This document shows positions 20,014-29,027 of a stretch of 64,000 bases of DNA, one piece after another. The stretch's first letter is position 1. Every line of letters starts with the position of its first letter. The notes under the pieces were generated by a model. That model saw nothing but the letters and a program-made list of their open reading frames with translations. It ran no database searches and had not been told where the DNA came from. Both the position numbers and the translations under genes were made by a program. This stretch comes from Polaribacter marinaquae (GTDB lineage: Bacteria; Bacteroidota; Bacteroidia; Flavobacteriales; Flavobacteriaceae): contig NZ_CP150496.1 of NCBI RefSeq assembly GCF_038019025.1, positions 1,814,001 through 1,878,000 of the forward strand, in the 5' to 3' direction.

Positions 20014-22425
20014 CTAGTTTCCTGAATTTGGAAAAGAGTCTAAATCCTTTTGTTCTGTCTTAAAAACTTCTGTTTTATTTATTATTAAAACATTTAAATC
20101 TGTAACTTTTGCTCTGATTTTTAAAACAATTGAATTGTTTTGTAATAAATCTAAAGCAGAAACATCCCAAATTCCAGTAATGGAATTATAAGTTGTATTT
20201 ACAGGTATTTCTGAATCTAAGGCTACATATTCTAAACCAGATGGTAATAAATCTTTGACTTGAATACCTGTAGCTGTATCTGGACCTTTGTTACTTAGAG
20301 TAAGCGTAAAAGTTACAATATCATTTAATTTTACAACTGATTTGTCAACTGTTTTATTTAAAGATAAATCTATTTTTTTAGAAACTAACGTAAAACTTTC
20401 TATTAAATCATCCGTAGAGTCGTTACTATCTACTTGATCTTGTGTATTAGAAACTACATTAGAAAAAACACCTTCTTCTGGCTTATTAGGTACTTTAGAT
20501 ACAAATTTTAAAGTAAACAATTCTCCAGCTTCCATAGTACCAATTGTCCAATCTGGACTTACCCAAGTACCTTGACTTGGAGTAACACTAATTAAATCTA
20601 GCTGTGTTGGAAAAATATCTCGAATCACTAAATTAGTTACAGGAAACAAACCAAAACTTTGAACCGTAACGGTAAAATTTACCTCGTCTCCGTCTGTTAA
20701 ATCACCTGAAATATCGGAAGTTTTTTTCACTACAATATCCGGATCACAATTAAAAACGTCTACAGTTTTAGAAGAATAAGAACAGGTACCTTCTGTAACA
20801 ACTAAATAATATTCTCCAATACTATCTGGTGTATAGACTGCAGATGTTGCACCCGCAATTATATTTCCGTTTTTATACCATTGGTAAGCATCAAAATTTT
20901 TAGTACTCTCTTCTAAATTTCCTGCCGGAAAACAACCACCACCAGTAATTTCAACTCCCACAACTGGCACTGTATCAAACCCAGAAAAATAACCTGCTAA
21001 ACCTGCATTAGCCCCTAAACTCATAAAAGTACCAACAGCTATTGGACCAGAAGAAGTAACATCTATTTCACCTGACAAACCGTTTACATAAAAAGTTTTC
21101 CAATCTGAAGTTCCTGCAGGAAAAACAGGTGTTGGTAAAGGTACTAAAACACCATTTTCTCTAACTTTTATATTTGTGTTTGGTGTTAATGCAGATGCTA
21201 TAATTGTAATTGCAGACTCATTTGTAAGTGACCCTGCAATTCTATCAATATCAGATATTTCATCCATTAAATTTGGAAGTAAACAATTAACAGGTGCAAT
21301 AAAATTCATACCAATTGTTTGAATTTTATTTCCTGTAGCACCCTGTAAACATTGATAAGCATATGCCTCTCTAGATGTTGTAACAAACATACTTGCCCCA
21401 GCACTTGTAGAAGAGTAATTACTACCCGGAATCTCTAAATATTCGCCATCATTTATTGTTCCTATTAAATTTCCGCCAGCAAATACTTGTGTATTATTTT
21501 GTGTTGCAACAATTATAGGAAACTCTGTTTCATTTGCACCATTTCCTCTAACAAAAACATATTCTCTACCAAGATTTTCTACTGCTACAGGTTGATCTAT
21601 ACCAACATCTCTACTTTGGCTTCCGGTTCTTACACCTACGTTTAGTCCACCATTACTTATAACTATTGGTTTTGTTGCTTCAATCTTAGCACCTAACCAA
21701 CCGTCTACATTAGAAGCACTTTGGTTCTTTACAGCTTCTAATACAAAAGACTGCCCTTTATTAAGACTTATGGTTTGAGAAGTACCTGTAATACCTCCTG
21801 CATTTGTTCCTTTTCTAAATCTAACACCACTATCATACCCCGAAACTGTTACAACTGTACCGTCTTCTGTAGCCATCATACCAAGGGTTGTAGACAATTT
21901 TCTATTATTATTATCTTCTGCTCTGTTTGGTATTCCTCCCCATCTAAACTCTGTTCCTTTAGCTTTTGAACCTTTTGAAGTTAAAGAACCAGCTTGTGCA
22001 CCAGATCTTCCTCTATAATTTACATAAAATTTTTGCCCGCCAGGAGCAATAATTCTTAAACCTGCAGTTGATAAAACTTCTCCGGTATTTGCATTTGTTA
22101 CTAAAGTTATATTATTATCTCCGTTACCTAAACCGTTAGAATTATCAAATATTTTACCAGAACCCTTAACTAAACCTGTAAGAGTTAACAATGGTGTTGT
22201 ACTATTACCTCTATAAATTTCTATAGGAAAAGGTGTCGTTTCTGGAGTTGAAAAATATACCGCTTGCTGCTGTATACCTGCGTTATTAAAAACTTGTTTT
22301 AAAGGTGGTAAATAATGCTCACTATCTAATTGAGCATAATTATTTGACACAGAAAATAATACAATTATAAATGTAAAAAATAATTTTATTGAAGTAAACT
22401 TTAACAAAGGCACTTTTAAACTCAA
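20014..22425 (-). CDS. Secreted IgGFc-binding-like / DUF11 surface protein, 803 residues
   Basis: Residues 1-31 are a signal peptide (SIKLFFTFIIVLFSV, then NNYA before Gln). Residues about 36-490 match the IgGFc-binding N-terminal family common in Flavobacteriia (YVNYRGRSGAQAGSLTSKG, GTEFRWGGIPNR, GREYVFVRGNGANETEF). An Ig/PKD-like segment follows (about 495-558, YQWYKNGN), then two DUF11 domains (about 561-665 and 684-803). The last DUF11 ends at DSFPNSGN, much like the end of the 941-residue protein, with no sorting domain. No ATG is possible: an in-frame stop lies at 22435-22437 and no Met occurs before the signal peptide core. The start must be TTG (22425 or 22407) or GTG (22413). Probably a surface or matrix protein; the ligand is unknown, and 'IgGFc-binding' is a family name, not a tested activity here. 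Confidence 0.85.
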   Translation of the reverse strand: MSLKVPLLKFTSIKLFFTFIIVLFSVSNNYAQLDSEHYLPPLKQVFNNAGIQQQAVYFSTPETTPFPIEIYRGNSTTPLLTLTGLVKGSGKIFDNSNGLGNGDNNITLVTNANTGEVLSTAGLRIIAPGGQKFYVNYRGRSGAQAGSLTSKGSKAKGTEFRWGGIPNRAEDNNNRKLSTTLGMMATEDGTVVTVSGYDSGVRFRKGTNAGGITGTSQTISLNKGQSFVLEAVKNQSASNVDGWLGAKIEATKPIVISNGGLNVGVRTGSQSRDVGIDQPVAVENLGREYVFVRGNGANETEFPIIVATQNNTQVFAGGNLIGTINDGEYLEIPGSNYSSTSAGASMFVTTSREAYAYQCLQGATGNKIQTIGMNFIAPVNCLLPNLMDEISDIDRIAGSLTNESAITIIASALTPNTNIKVRENGVLVPLPTPVFPAGTSDWKTFYVNGLSGEIDVTSSGPIAVGTFMSLGANAGLAGYFSGFDTVPVVGVEITGGGCFPAGNLEESTKNFDAYQWYKNGNIIAGATSAVYTPDSIGEYYLVVTEGTCSYSSKTVDVFNCDPDIVVKKTSDISGDLTDGDEVNFTVTVQSFGLFPVTNLVIRDIFPTQLDLISVTPSQGTWVSPDWTIGTMEAGELFTLKFVSKVPNKPEEGVFSNVVSNTQDQVDSNDSTDDLIESFTLVSKKIDLSLNKTVDKSVVKLNDIVTFTLTLSNKGPDTATGIQVKDLLPSGLEYVALDSEIPVNTTYNSITGIWDVSALDLLQNNSIVLKIRAKVTDLNVLIINKTEVFKTEQKDLDSFPNSGN

Positions 22426-22463
22426 ACTAGTTTTTTAAATGATGATTCTAATTACATAAAGTT

Positions 22464-22471
22464 CAAATTTA
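22464..22471 (-). promoter_or_regulatory. Candidate -7 box for the 803-residue gene
   Basis: TAAATTTG on the minus strand, matching TAnnTTTG, 38 bp before the TTG start at 22425. No clear TTG -33 element was found at the usual distance. Confidence 0.35.
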
Positions 22472-22501
22472 TGCATTTTTATTTACATAGGTCGGTAGCT
22501 T

Positions 22502-23266
22502 TTACATTCCTCGCTCTTTCTTTATTCGGTCGTAAGCTTCTTGTATCCTTTGAAATTTTTCATTTGCACCTTTTAAATGCTCTTCGCCCAAGTCTTGTAA
22601 TTTATCTGGATGGTATTTTTTAACCATTTTTCTGTATGCCTTTTTAACCTCGGCGTCTGTTACAGATTTCGAAATTTCTAAAATCTTGTATGCATTATCA
22701 GACTCATCATAAAACATTGCTTTTATAGAAATATAATCTTTATCATTAATATATAAATAACCTGCAATTTTTCTAATTTCTTCTACTTCGCTCTCAGTAA
22801 CAAAACCATCTGCTTTCGCAATACCAAATAAGAAATGTATTAATTGCAATCTAGATGCATGAGGCATGTGTTGCCTAATTTGAATACAGACTTGGCGTGC
22901 AGAAATATCTTTTTTAACAATACCGTTAAACAACTTAAAAGCACTATTTGCTCTTTGTTTACCATACATGTTTACAAACTGATTTCTTACAAAATCTAGT
23001 TCTTTCTCGTCTATTTTACCATCAGATTTTATTACAATAGACGCTAAAACAAGTAAACTCATTTCAAAATCTCCAGACTGTGTATTATTACCGCCTCTTG
23101 ATTTACCAGAATTTCTTTGCCTTTCGTAATCTATTCTTTCTTGCTTTAAATCATCTTCAGAAAAACCATCTACAAAACTACCTATTGCAAAACCAATTGC
23201 AGCACCTATTGGCCCTCCAAAAGTAAATCCTAAACCTGCACCTAACCATTTTGTAAAATTTCCCAT
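22502..23266 (-). CDS. TerB/DjlA-like membrane co-chaperone with C-terminal J domain
   Basis: A Gly-rich membrane segment (about 7-34) is followed by a charged linker, a TerB-like helical domain (about 68-185, with the acidic pairs SDGKID and ADGFVTESE) and a C-terminal J domain (191-254) with the HPD motif at 219-221. This is the order of DjlA, which recruits DnaK-type Hsp70 at the membrane. The protein is likely anchored in the inner membrane with the J domain in the cytoplasm. It is read divergently from the bacilliredoxin gene. The J domain and HPD are certain; the client is unknown. Confidence 0.88.
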   Translation of the reverse strand: MGNFTKWLGAGLGFTFGGPIGAAIGFAIGSFVDGFSEDDLKQERIDYERQRNSGKSRGGNNTQSGDFEMSLLVLASIVIKSDGKIDEKELDFVRNQFVNMYGKQRANSAFKLFNGIVKKDISARQVCIQIRQHMPHASRLQLIHFLFGIAKADGFVTESEVEEIRKIAGYLYINDKDYISIKAMFYDESDNAYKILEISKSVTDAEVKKAYRKMVKKYHPDKLQDLGEEHLKGANEKFQRIQEAYDRIKKERGM

Positions 23267-23286
23267 ATTCTTTTTTTGTATGTTTT

Positions 23287-23318
23287 CAAAGATATGAAAA
23301 CTACATTTTTTAAGACAA
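23287..23318 (-). promoter_or_regulatory. Promoter of the TerB/DjlA-like gene
   Basis: Minus strand: TTG (23318-23316), 21 bp, TATCTTTG (23294-23287). This fits the Bacteroidota housekeeping consensus and places transcription start about 15 bp before the ATG. Confidence 0.55.
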
Positions 23319-23373
23319 AAATTAGTGCATCAATTTTATTGATATATGCATTGAAACATCAATATCTATAAAG

Positions 23374-23404
23374 TTGAATTTTACTGAACTAATACTTATC
23401 TTTG
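23374..23404 (+). promoter_or_regulatory. Promoter of the bacilliredoxin gene
   Basis: TTG (23374-23376), 20 bp, TATCTTTG (23397-23404). A good match to the TTG / TAnnTTTG consensus; the untranslated leader would be about 13 nt. Confidence 0.65.
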
Positions 23405-23423
23405 TACTTTAAAATAAACAATT

Positions 23424-23834
23424 ATGTATCCAGAAGAATTAGTAAAACCAATGCGTGATGAGTTAATTAACGCTGGTTTTGAAGCATTATATACAAGTGA
23501 AGACGTTGAAAACGCAATGTCTAAAGAAGGTACAACTTTAGTAATGGTTAACTCTGTTTGTGGTTGTGCTGCTGGTACTGCAAGACCAGGTGCAATTGCA
23601 TCTTTAGGAGCAGATAAAACACCAACAAACTTAACAACTGTTTTTGCAGGTGTAGAGAAAGAATCTACACAAAAAGCACGTGAGTTTATGGTTCCTTTTC
23701 CTCCTTCTTCACCAGCAATTGCCTTATTTAAAGATGGTAATTTAGTACATATGTTAGAAAGACACCATATAGAAGGTAGATCTGCACAAATGATTGCTCA
23801 AAATTTAGCGCAAGCATACGAAGAGTTTTGTTAA
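23424..23834 (+). CDS. BrxA/BrxB-family bacilliredoxin
   Basis: The 136-residue protein has the family start MYPEELVKPMR and the CGC redox motif at residues 46-48 (SVCGCAAGTARPG). In Firmicutes BrxA/BrxB remove bacillithiol from S-thiolated proteins. In Bacteroidota it is expected to act in the same way as a cytoplasmic thiol-disulfide oxidoreductase, perhaps with another low-molecular-weight thiol. The length is normal for the family. It is a single gene with its own promoter and terminator. Confidence 0.92.
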   Translation: MYPEELVKPMRDELINAGFEALYTSEDVENAMSKEGTTLVMVNSVCGCAAGTARPGAIASLGADKTPTNLTTVFAGVEKESTQKAREFMVPFPPSSPAIALFKDGNLVHMLERHHIEGRSAQMIAQNLAQAYEEFC

Positions 23835-23855
23835 GCAACTTATATTAAAGAATTC

Positions 23856-23886
23856 AAAAATCCATTCTAATTAAGAATGGATTTTT
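23856..23886 (+). terminator. Intrinsic terminator after the bacilliredoxin gene
   Basis: Stem aaaaatccattct / agaatggattttt around a 5-nt loop, followed by a T-rich run. Confidence 0.8.
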
Positions 23887-23908
23887 TATTTTTACTAAAA
23901 TTATTAAA

Positions 23909-24142
23909 ATGGCATTTACAACATATACTAAACAAGAGCTTACAAAAAAGCTAAAGACTCAAAAAAAAATGTTTGCAATAAAGTGTGTTGTAATTGTTTT
24001 AATGATTTTCTTTTCAATATTTTCTACTATAGAAAACGGTATGTCTTTTCATACATTTTTACCATTATTTTTTATACCGATGAGCATCTATATGTTTATA
24101 GAAATGAAAAAAATAAAAACAGAATTAGTTTCTAGAAAGTAA
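23909..24142 (+). CDS. Small membrane protein of unknown function
   Basis: 77 residues with a basic N-terminus and two hydrophobic segments (about 21-40 and 49-63), then a charged tail MKKIKTELVSRK. I do not recognise the family. It ends 3 bp before the HD-hydrolase gene, so the two are probably one transcript. Its basic, Lys-rich ends suggest both termini are cytoplasmic. Confidence 0.65.
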   Translation: MAFTTYTKQELTKKLKTQKKMFAIKCVVIVLMIFFSIFSTIENGMSFHTFLPLFFIPMSIYMFIEMKKIKTELVSRK

Positions 24143-24145
24143 AAA

Positions 24146-24805
24146 ATGAATCAAGAAAAAATTATTACAGCAACAATTGCATTTGTAAAAGAAGAATTAA
24201 AAAATGCTGAAGGTGGGCACGATTGGTTTCATATAGAACGTGTTTTTAAAAATGCAATATTAATTTCTAAAGAAGAAAATGTAGATGTTTTTGTTGTTTC
24301 TTTGGCTGCTTTATTACACGATATTGCAGATCCAAAATTTCATAACGGAGACGAAACAATAGGGCCCATAGTTGCAAACGATTTTCTTAAAAAACAAAAC
24401 GTTGAACCTACAATCATTAAACACGTTGTAGATATTATAAATAACATTTCTTTTAAAAACTCTTTCGAAAATACTAAAGCCAATTTTAATTCTAAAGAAT
24501 TAGATGTTGTTCAAGATGCAGATAGATTAGACGCAATTGGTGCCATTGGTATTGCAAGATGTTTTAATTATGGTGGTTTTAAAAATAGAGCGCTTTACGA
24601 CCCAGAAATTATTCCTAATTTAAATATGACAAAAGAGGAATATAAAAACTCTAGCGCACCAACCATCAATCATTTTTATGAAAAACTTTTACTTCTAAAA
24701 GATAAAATGAATACTACGTCTGGAAAAAAGATTGCTGCAGAAAGACATCTTTTTATGAAAACTTTTCTAAAACAATTTTATGAAGAGTGGAATGGCGTTA
24801 AATAA
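24146..24805 (+). CDS. HD-domain phosphohydrolase (YedJ-like)
   Basis: 219 residues with the HD metal-site pattern: GHDWFHIERV (H25, H29), LLHDIAD (H58-D59) and VVQDADRLDAIG (D124-D129). Such proteins hydrolyse phosphate esters, often of nucleotides, but the substrate cannot be read from the sequence. It is cytoplasmic with no signal or membrane segment, and follows the small membrane protein at 3 bp spacing. Confidence 0.85.
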   Translation: MNQEKIITATIAFVKEELKNAEGGHDWFHIERVFKNAILISKEENVDVFVVSLAALLHDIADPKFHNGDETIGPIVANDFLKKQNVEPTIIKHVVDIINNISFKNSFENTKANFNSKELDVVQDADRLDAIGAIGIARCFNYGGFKNRALYDPEIIPNLNMTKEEYKNSSAPTINHFYEKLLLLKDKMNTTSGKKIAAERHLFMKTFLKQFYEEWNGVK

Positions 24806-24999
24806 TTAAAAATTATAATTTAGACAAAATCAATAATCAGAATTTATAATTATTAACACCTTAAAATGGTTTGTAAAGCAGTTTTTATTTTATCAAACCC
24901 AATTACAAAACCCAACTCAAATAAAGCTTTTAAAATCCTTAATTTTAATTATTTTGATGAAATCGGATAAAAATCAAAAGTTCTAAACTAATTTTTTCT

Positions 25000-25869
25000 C
25001 TATTGAACTAAATTTAACATTTCACTTCTATACTTTGAAGCAGATTTACCCGTAAATTCTTTAAACAATTTATTAAAGTGAGAAAAATTGTTAAAACCAC
25101 ACTCATAACAAATATCTGTAATACTCATATTACTTTCTGATAATAATTTTGTTGCATGCACAACTCTATATTCATTTACCAACTTAGTAAATGTTTTAGA
25201 GGTTGTTTTTTTAAAGAATCTACAAAACGCCGGAACCGTCATACTTACTAAGCCCGCAATTTCATCTAAACTTATATGTTGATTAAAGTTCTCGTTAATA
25301 TGTTTAAATATAATATCAATCTTACTGCTGTCTTGCGGCTGTGTTTCAAAAGCAAAACCATCTGCATTTAAAATGGTGTAATCATCTGTTAAAGCCAATT
25401 CTTTTAAAATATGCAAAAAAGAAATAATTCTACTTGCTCCTTCTAAATCTGCTAACTCTTCTATTTTAGCACCAATTCTCTTTTTAATTTCAATATTAAA
25501 ACGGATTCCTTTTTTTGCACGCTCAAATAATTGATCAATGGCAATCATTTCTGGAATCTTAAAAAATTCTGCTCCTAAGAAATCTGGCTTAAACTGTATT
25601 AAGGTTTCAGAACCATTTGTAGTTAATCGATCTGTAAAACCTAAATGTGGCAAATTAGAACCAATAAGTACTAATTGACTATTATTAAAATAACTTATAT
25701 GGTTACCAATATGTCTTTTACCTTTTCCTTTATTAACGTATACAATTTCTATTTCTGGATGAAAATGCCAAAATGCTTTATTCTCCTTTAAAAACTGTAC
25801 GTGTTTTTTAACCAACAAAGAACTACCAAAACTTGGCGTAATTTTTTCTAAAGTAGGTTTTGTTTTCAT
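25000..25869 (-). CDS. AraC-family transcriptional regulator with N-terminal cupin
   Basis: 289 residues: an N-terminal cupin-like ligand domain (about 15-90, with FWHFHPEIEIVYV) and a C-terminal AraC double helix-turn-helix (about 190-285, ITDICYECGFNNFSHFNKLFKEFTG). It is likely a sugar- or metabolite-sensing regulator. No obvious target operon adjoins it; the 203-bp gap on its right separates it from a divergent secreted protein gene, which could be a target. A TAATTTTG -7-like box lies at 25894-25887. Confidence 0.88.
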   Translation of the reverse strand: MKTKPTLEKITPSFGSSLLVKKHVQFLKENKAFWHFHPEIEIVYVNKGKGKRHIGNHISYFNNSQLVLIGSNLPHLGFTDRLTTNGSETLIQFKPDFLGAEFFKIPEMIAIDQLFERAKKGIRFNIEIKKRIGAKIEELADLEGASRIISFLHILKELALTDDYTILNADGFAFETQPQDSSKIDIIFKHINENFNQHISLDEIAGLVSMTVPAFCRFFKKTTSKTFTKLVNEYRVVHATKLLSESNMSITDICYECGFNNFSHFNKLFKEFTGKSASKYRSEMLNLVQ

Positions 25870-26015
25870 TTAAATAATTTAAGCTACAAAATTACAACAC
25901 TTAAATGTAATAAAATATATAAAATTAACTTTATTGTATACTAAATTAACCTACAACGAAATAGTCGGTATTTATGATGATAATTTAGCATATATATTAA
26001 TCAATTTTGATGTTT

Positions 26016-26043
26016 TTGGGGTTGTAAAACCGCCATACATTTG
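26016..26043 (+). promoter_or_regulatory. Promoter of the 194-residue secreted protein gene
   Basis: TTG (26016-26018), 17 bp, TACATTTG (26036-26043). The leader would be about 25 nt. Confidence 0.55.
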
Positions 26044-26072
26044 TAGTGTTAATAATCATTAAATGAAAAACA

Positions 26073-26657
26073 ATGAAAACAACAATTAAAAAGTACTTAG
26101 TAGTAGTAGTTATGATGTTAGGAACATTAATGAACTACGCAAACGTAAATAGTAACTCTATAGACGTTGTAAAAGGAAAGAGAGTAAGATTAGAGTATAG
26201 AACTGTAAAAAAGGGACATACTTTATCTATAAAGAACGAAAACGGAACAGTAATTTATACTCAGGTAATTAAAAATACAGGTTCATTTTCTCAGATATTT
26301 GATTTATCTAAATTAGAAAAAGGAAATTACACTACAGAATTAGAAAAAGATTTCGAAATAATAGTAAAATACTTTACTGTAAACGATGGTGAAATTTCTT
26401 TTAACGACGAAAAAACAATCTTTAAACCAGTAATTAGAGCAGAAGACGACACAGTTTATGTATCTAAAATTACATTCGACAAAGAGCCAGTAAAAGTAGA
26501 GTTATACTACGAAAACGAAATTATTTTTTCTGAAACTGTTACAAATACAGAAGATGTATTAAGTAGAGTTTATAAAGTATCAAAAGAAATAAAAGGAGAC
26601 TACAAAGTGGTTATAAAAAGTGATAATAGATCTTACGAACAAGATTTTAATCTATAA
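26073..26657 (+). CDS. Secreted protein of unknown function (flavobacterial type)
   Basis: 194 residues with a signal peptide (KKYLVVVVMMLGTLMNYA) and then a beta-rich body that seems to be two similar halves: each has a charged strand, a TG/TVT turn and a K(G)(N/D)Y(T/K) strand (KGNYTTELE and KGDYKVVIK). I do not assign a function. A nearer ATG at 26063 is out of frame. The gene has its own promoter and a strong terminator, so it is monocistronic. Confidence 0.75.
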   Translation: MKTTIKKYLVVVVMMLGTLMNYANVNSNSIDVVKGKRVRLEYRTVKKGHTLSIKNENGTVIYTQVIKNTGSFSQIFDLSKLEKGNYTTELEKDFEIIVKYFTVNDGEISFNDEKTIFKPVIRAEDDTVYVSKITFDKEPVKVELYYENEIIFSETVTNTEDVLSRVYKVSKEIKGDYKVVIKSDNRSYEQDFNL

Positions 26658-26702
26658 AAATTTAGTTAATTGTTTCATCAGATTACTGCTATAATTTGAT
26701 GC

Positions 26703-26732
26703 AAAAAGCGAACCTTAATTGGTTCGCTTTTT
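26703..26732 (+). terminator. Intrinsic terminator, shared by convergent genes
   Basis: Stem aaaaagcgaacc / ggttcgctttttt with loop ttaatt. It lies between the secreted-protein gene (+) and the crotonase gene (-) and can serve both. Confidence 0.85.
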
Positions 26733-26750
26733 TTATGCTGTTTTTTAAAA

Positions 26751-27533
26751 TTATTTTCCTGGAAAATTTGCTTTTCTTTTTTCTAAAAATGCAGTAGTAC
26801 CTTCTTTAAAATCTTCTGTGCCAAAACAGTTACCAAAAGCTTCTATTTCTGTATTAAAACCATTTACACCATCTTTATAATTAGCATTTACAGCACTTAT
26901 TGCTGCACTTATTGCAACAGATGAATTTCTTAAAATTTTAGATGCCAATTTTTCTGCTAAAGGCATTAATTCTTCTTGGGTAGTTACATAATTAACCAAA
27001 CCATTTTGCTTTGCTTCTTCTGCAGATATCATACCGGCTGTCATAATCATTTCCATAGCTTTACCTTTACCAACCAATTGCGGTAAACGTTGTGTACCAC
27101 CATAACCTGGTATTACACCTAAAGAAACTTCTGGTAATCCCATTTTAGCATTATCAGAAGCAATTCTAAAATGACACGCCATTGCCAATTCTAAACCACC
27201 ACCAAGCGCAAAACCATTTACAACAGCAATTACAGGTGTTGCCAAATTTTCTACAAAATCGAATAACATTTCTTGTCCTGCTTTTGCCAAACTACCACCT
27301 TCTTCAATAGAAAAGTCAGAAAATTCAGAAATATCTGCTCCGGCAACAAATGCTTTATCTCCGCTACCAGTTACTAGAATTGTTTTTACATTTGTATCGT
27401 TATCTAAACTTTTAAAAGCAAGATGTAACTCTTCTATAGTTGCTTTGTTTAAGGCATTTAATTTTTTTGGTCTATTAATAATTACTTTGGCTAAAGCCGC
27501 TGATTTTTCAACTAATATATTATCAAAATTCAT
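26751..27533 (-). CDS. Enoyl-CoA hydratase/isomerase (crotonase family)
   Basis: 260 residues, the usual length. Oxyanion-hole segments AGADISEF (65-72) and GFALGGGLEL (107-116) and both catalytic glutamates are present (E115 and E135, PEVSLGVIPGYGGTQRL). It most likely hydrates short-chain enoyl-CoA in fatty- or amino-acid oxidation, or in butanoyl-CoA metabolism. The close match to short-chain (3-hydroxybutyryl-CoA) enzymes is inferred, not tested. Confidence 0.9.
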   Translation of the reverse strand: MNFDNILVEKSAALAKVIINRPKKLNALNKATIEELHLAFKSLDNDTNVKTILVTGSGDKAFVAGADISEFSDFSIEEGGSLAKAGQEMLFDFVENLATPVIAVVNGFALGGGLELAMACHFRIASDNAKMGLPEVSLGVIPGYGGTQRLPQLVGKGKAMEMIMTAGMISAEEAKQNGLVNYVTTQEELMPLAEKLASKILRNSSVAISAAISAVNANYKDGVNGFNTEIEAFGNCFGTEDFKEGTTAFLEKRKANFPGK

Positions 27534-27568
27534 GTAATGTATATTTATTATTAAATTGTAATTCGTCT

Positions 27569-29026
27569 TTATTTTTTTGGCAAGGTTACGGTAAATACAG
27601 TTCCTTCACCTTCAGTAGAAGTAAAAGATATTTTACCATCGTATGCTTCTATAATATTTTTAATCATTGCTAAACCTAATCCCATTCCGCTAGATTTTGT
27701 GGTAAATTTTGGTTCGAAAATTAAATCTTTTACATCATTAGAAATTCCTTTTCCGTTATCAGAAACAACAATTTTTATTTTATTCTGATGCTCTAAAACC
27801 TCGACTTGTATTAACGGATTTTCTTCATTCTCTGTAGCTTGTATAGCATTTTTAACCAAATTAGTTACAATTCTAATTAACTGGGTTTTATCTAAAAAAG
27901 CAAATAATTCTTTGTTTTCTGGAAGATATTTTATCGATTTTTCATTAAATATATCTAAAGCCAACTTAACAACACTAATTACTTCTATTTCTTCTTTTTT
28001 CTGAGTTGGCATTTTTGCAAAGTCAGAAAATGCAGATGCAATAGAACTCATAACATCTATTTGCTGAATTAAAGTTTGACTATATTCTGCTAATTTTTCT
28101 TTAATATTTTCGTCTTCTGGATTAAATTTTCTCTCGAAACTTTGTACCGATAAACGCATTGGTGTTAACGGGTTTTTTATTTCGTGAGCCACTTGTTTTG
28201 CCATTTCTCTCCAGGCTTGTTCTCTCTCGCTTCTTGCTAATTTTGCTGCACTTTCTTCTAGTTGATCAATCATATTATTATACGCAGCAACCAAAACTTC
28301 AATTTCTGAGCTTGCTTTGTTTAATATAATTTTCTCGTTTCTTTCATTCAAACGTGTTTGCTGCATTTTGTCTGAAATTGTTTTAATAGAACGTGTTATA
28401 TAACTAGATAAAAAATAAGCTAAAGATATTGCTACTAAAAACATTAGTGCGTACACCAAACTTAACCTGTAAATAAATTCTTTTAATTCGTGTTCTATTT
28501 CTGAATTGTCTTGAGTAAATTGTAATTCTAAAATACCAATTCTTTTAAATTTTGGATCTGTGATATAAGAATATGATGTTTGATATCCTGTACCATCAAT
28601 TTGTTTGTTTTTAAAAATTCTATGATTCGAATTTTGAGCCAATTCGGTTACAATAAAATCTGTTAAAGGCGTATTATCTATCTTTTCGAAAGCGTTACCA
28701 AAAGAGGTTTTTAGCATCTTACCTTCTAAGTCATAAATAGTAATGTTTAATTTATTTATAGATGAAATTTCGTAAATTCTATTCTGAAAAATTTTTGGAA
28801 GATTTTCTGTTTTTACAGCATACGTAGTTTTATTTGTAAGCTCTAATTCTATGGTTTTTTTGGCAATGGCTTCTTTACGCTCAAACCTTTGTATATTATA
28901 GTCTTTTGTTTGCTCGTCGTATTGATAAACAGTAACCACAAGAATTAATACTGATGCCAGCAGTACCAACAAAATCATCGATAAGAAAATACGTATTCTT
29001 AAAGATATGTTTTTAAATAAACTCAA
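27569..29026 (-). CDS. NtrY-like membrane sensor histidine kinase
   Basis: 485 residues: first membrane helix (about 12-32), periplasmic sensor region (about 35-185), second helix (about 188-208), HAMP (about 208-262), HisKA with phosphoacceptor H281 in HEIKNPLTPMRLS, and HATPase with DNGKGIS and GMGLGLAMIKNI. HEIKNPLTP is typical of NtrY-type kinases. No response regulator gene is adjacent, so the partner is coded elsewhere. It starts one base after the lipoprotein gene stops. Confidence 0.92.
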   Translation of the reverse strand: MSLFKNISLRIRIFLSMILLVLLASVLILVVTVYQYDEQTKDYNIQRFERKEAIAKKTIELELTNKTTYAVKTENLPKIFQNRIYEISSINKLNITIYDLEGKMLKTSFGNAFEKIDNTPLTDFIVTELAQNSNHRIFKNKQIDGTGYQTSYSYITDPKFKRIGILELQFTQDNSEIEHELKEFIYRLSLVYALMFLVAISLAYFLSSYITRSIKTISDKMQQTRLNERNEKIILNKASSEIEVLVAAYNNMIDQLEESAAKLARSEREQAWREMAKQVAHEIKNPLTPMRLSVQSFERKFNPEDENIKEKLAEYSQTLIQQIDVMSSIASAFSDFAKMPTQKKEEIEVISVVKLALDIFNEKSIKYLPENKELFAFLDKTQLIRIVTNLVKNAIQATENEENPLIQVEVLEHQNKIKIVVSDNGKGISNDVKDLIFEPKFTTKSSGMGLGLAMIKNIIEAYDGKISFTSTEGEGTVFTVTLPKK

Positions 29027-29027
29027 A

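Noticed and set aside
24806-24999. Gap after the HD hydrolase examined for a gene or RNA
   Set aside because: Only AT-rich sequence without a stable hairpin or coding frame was seen.
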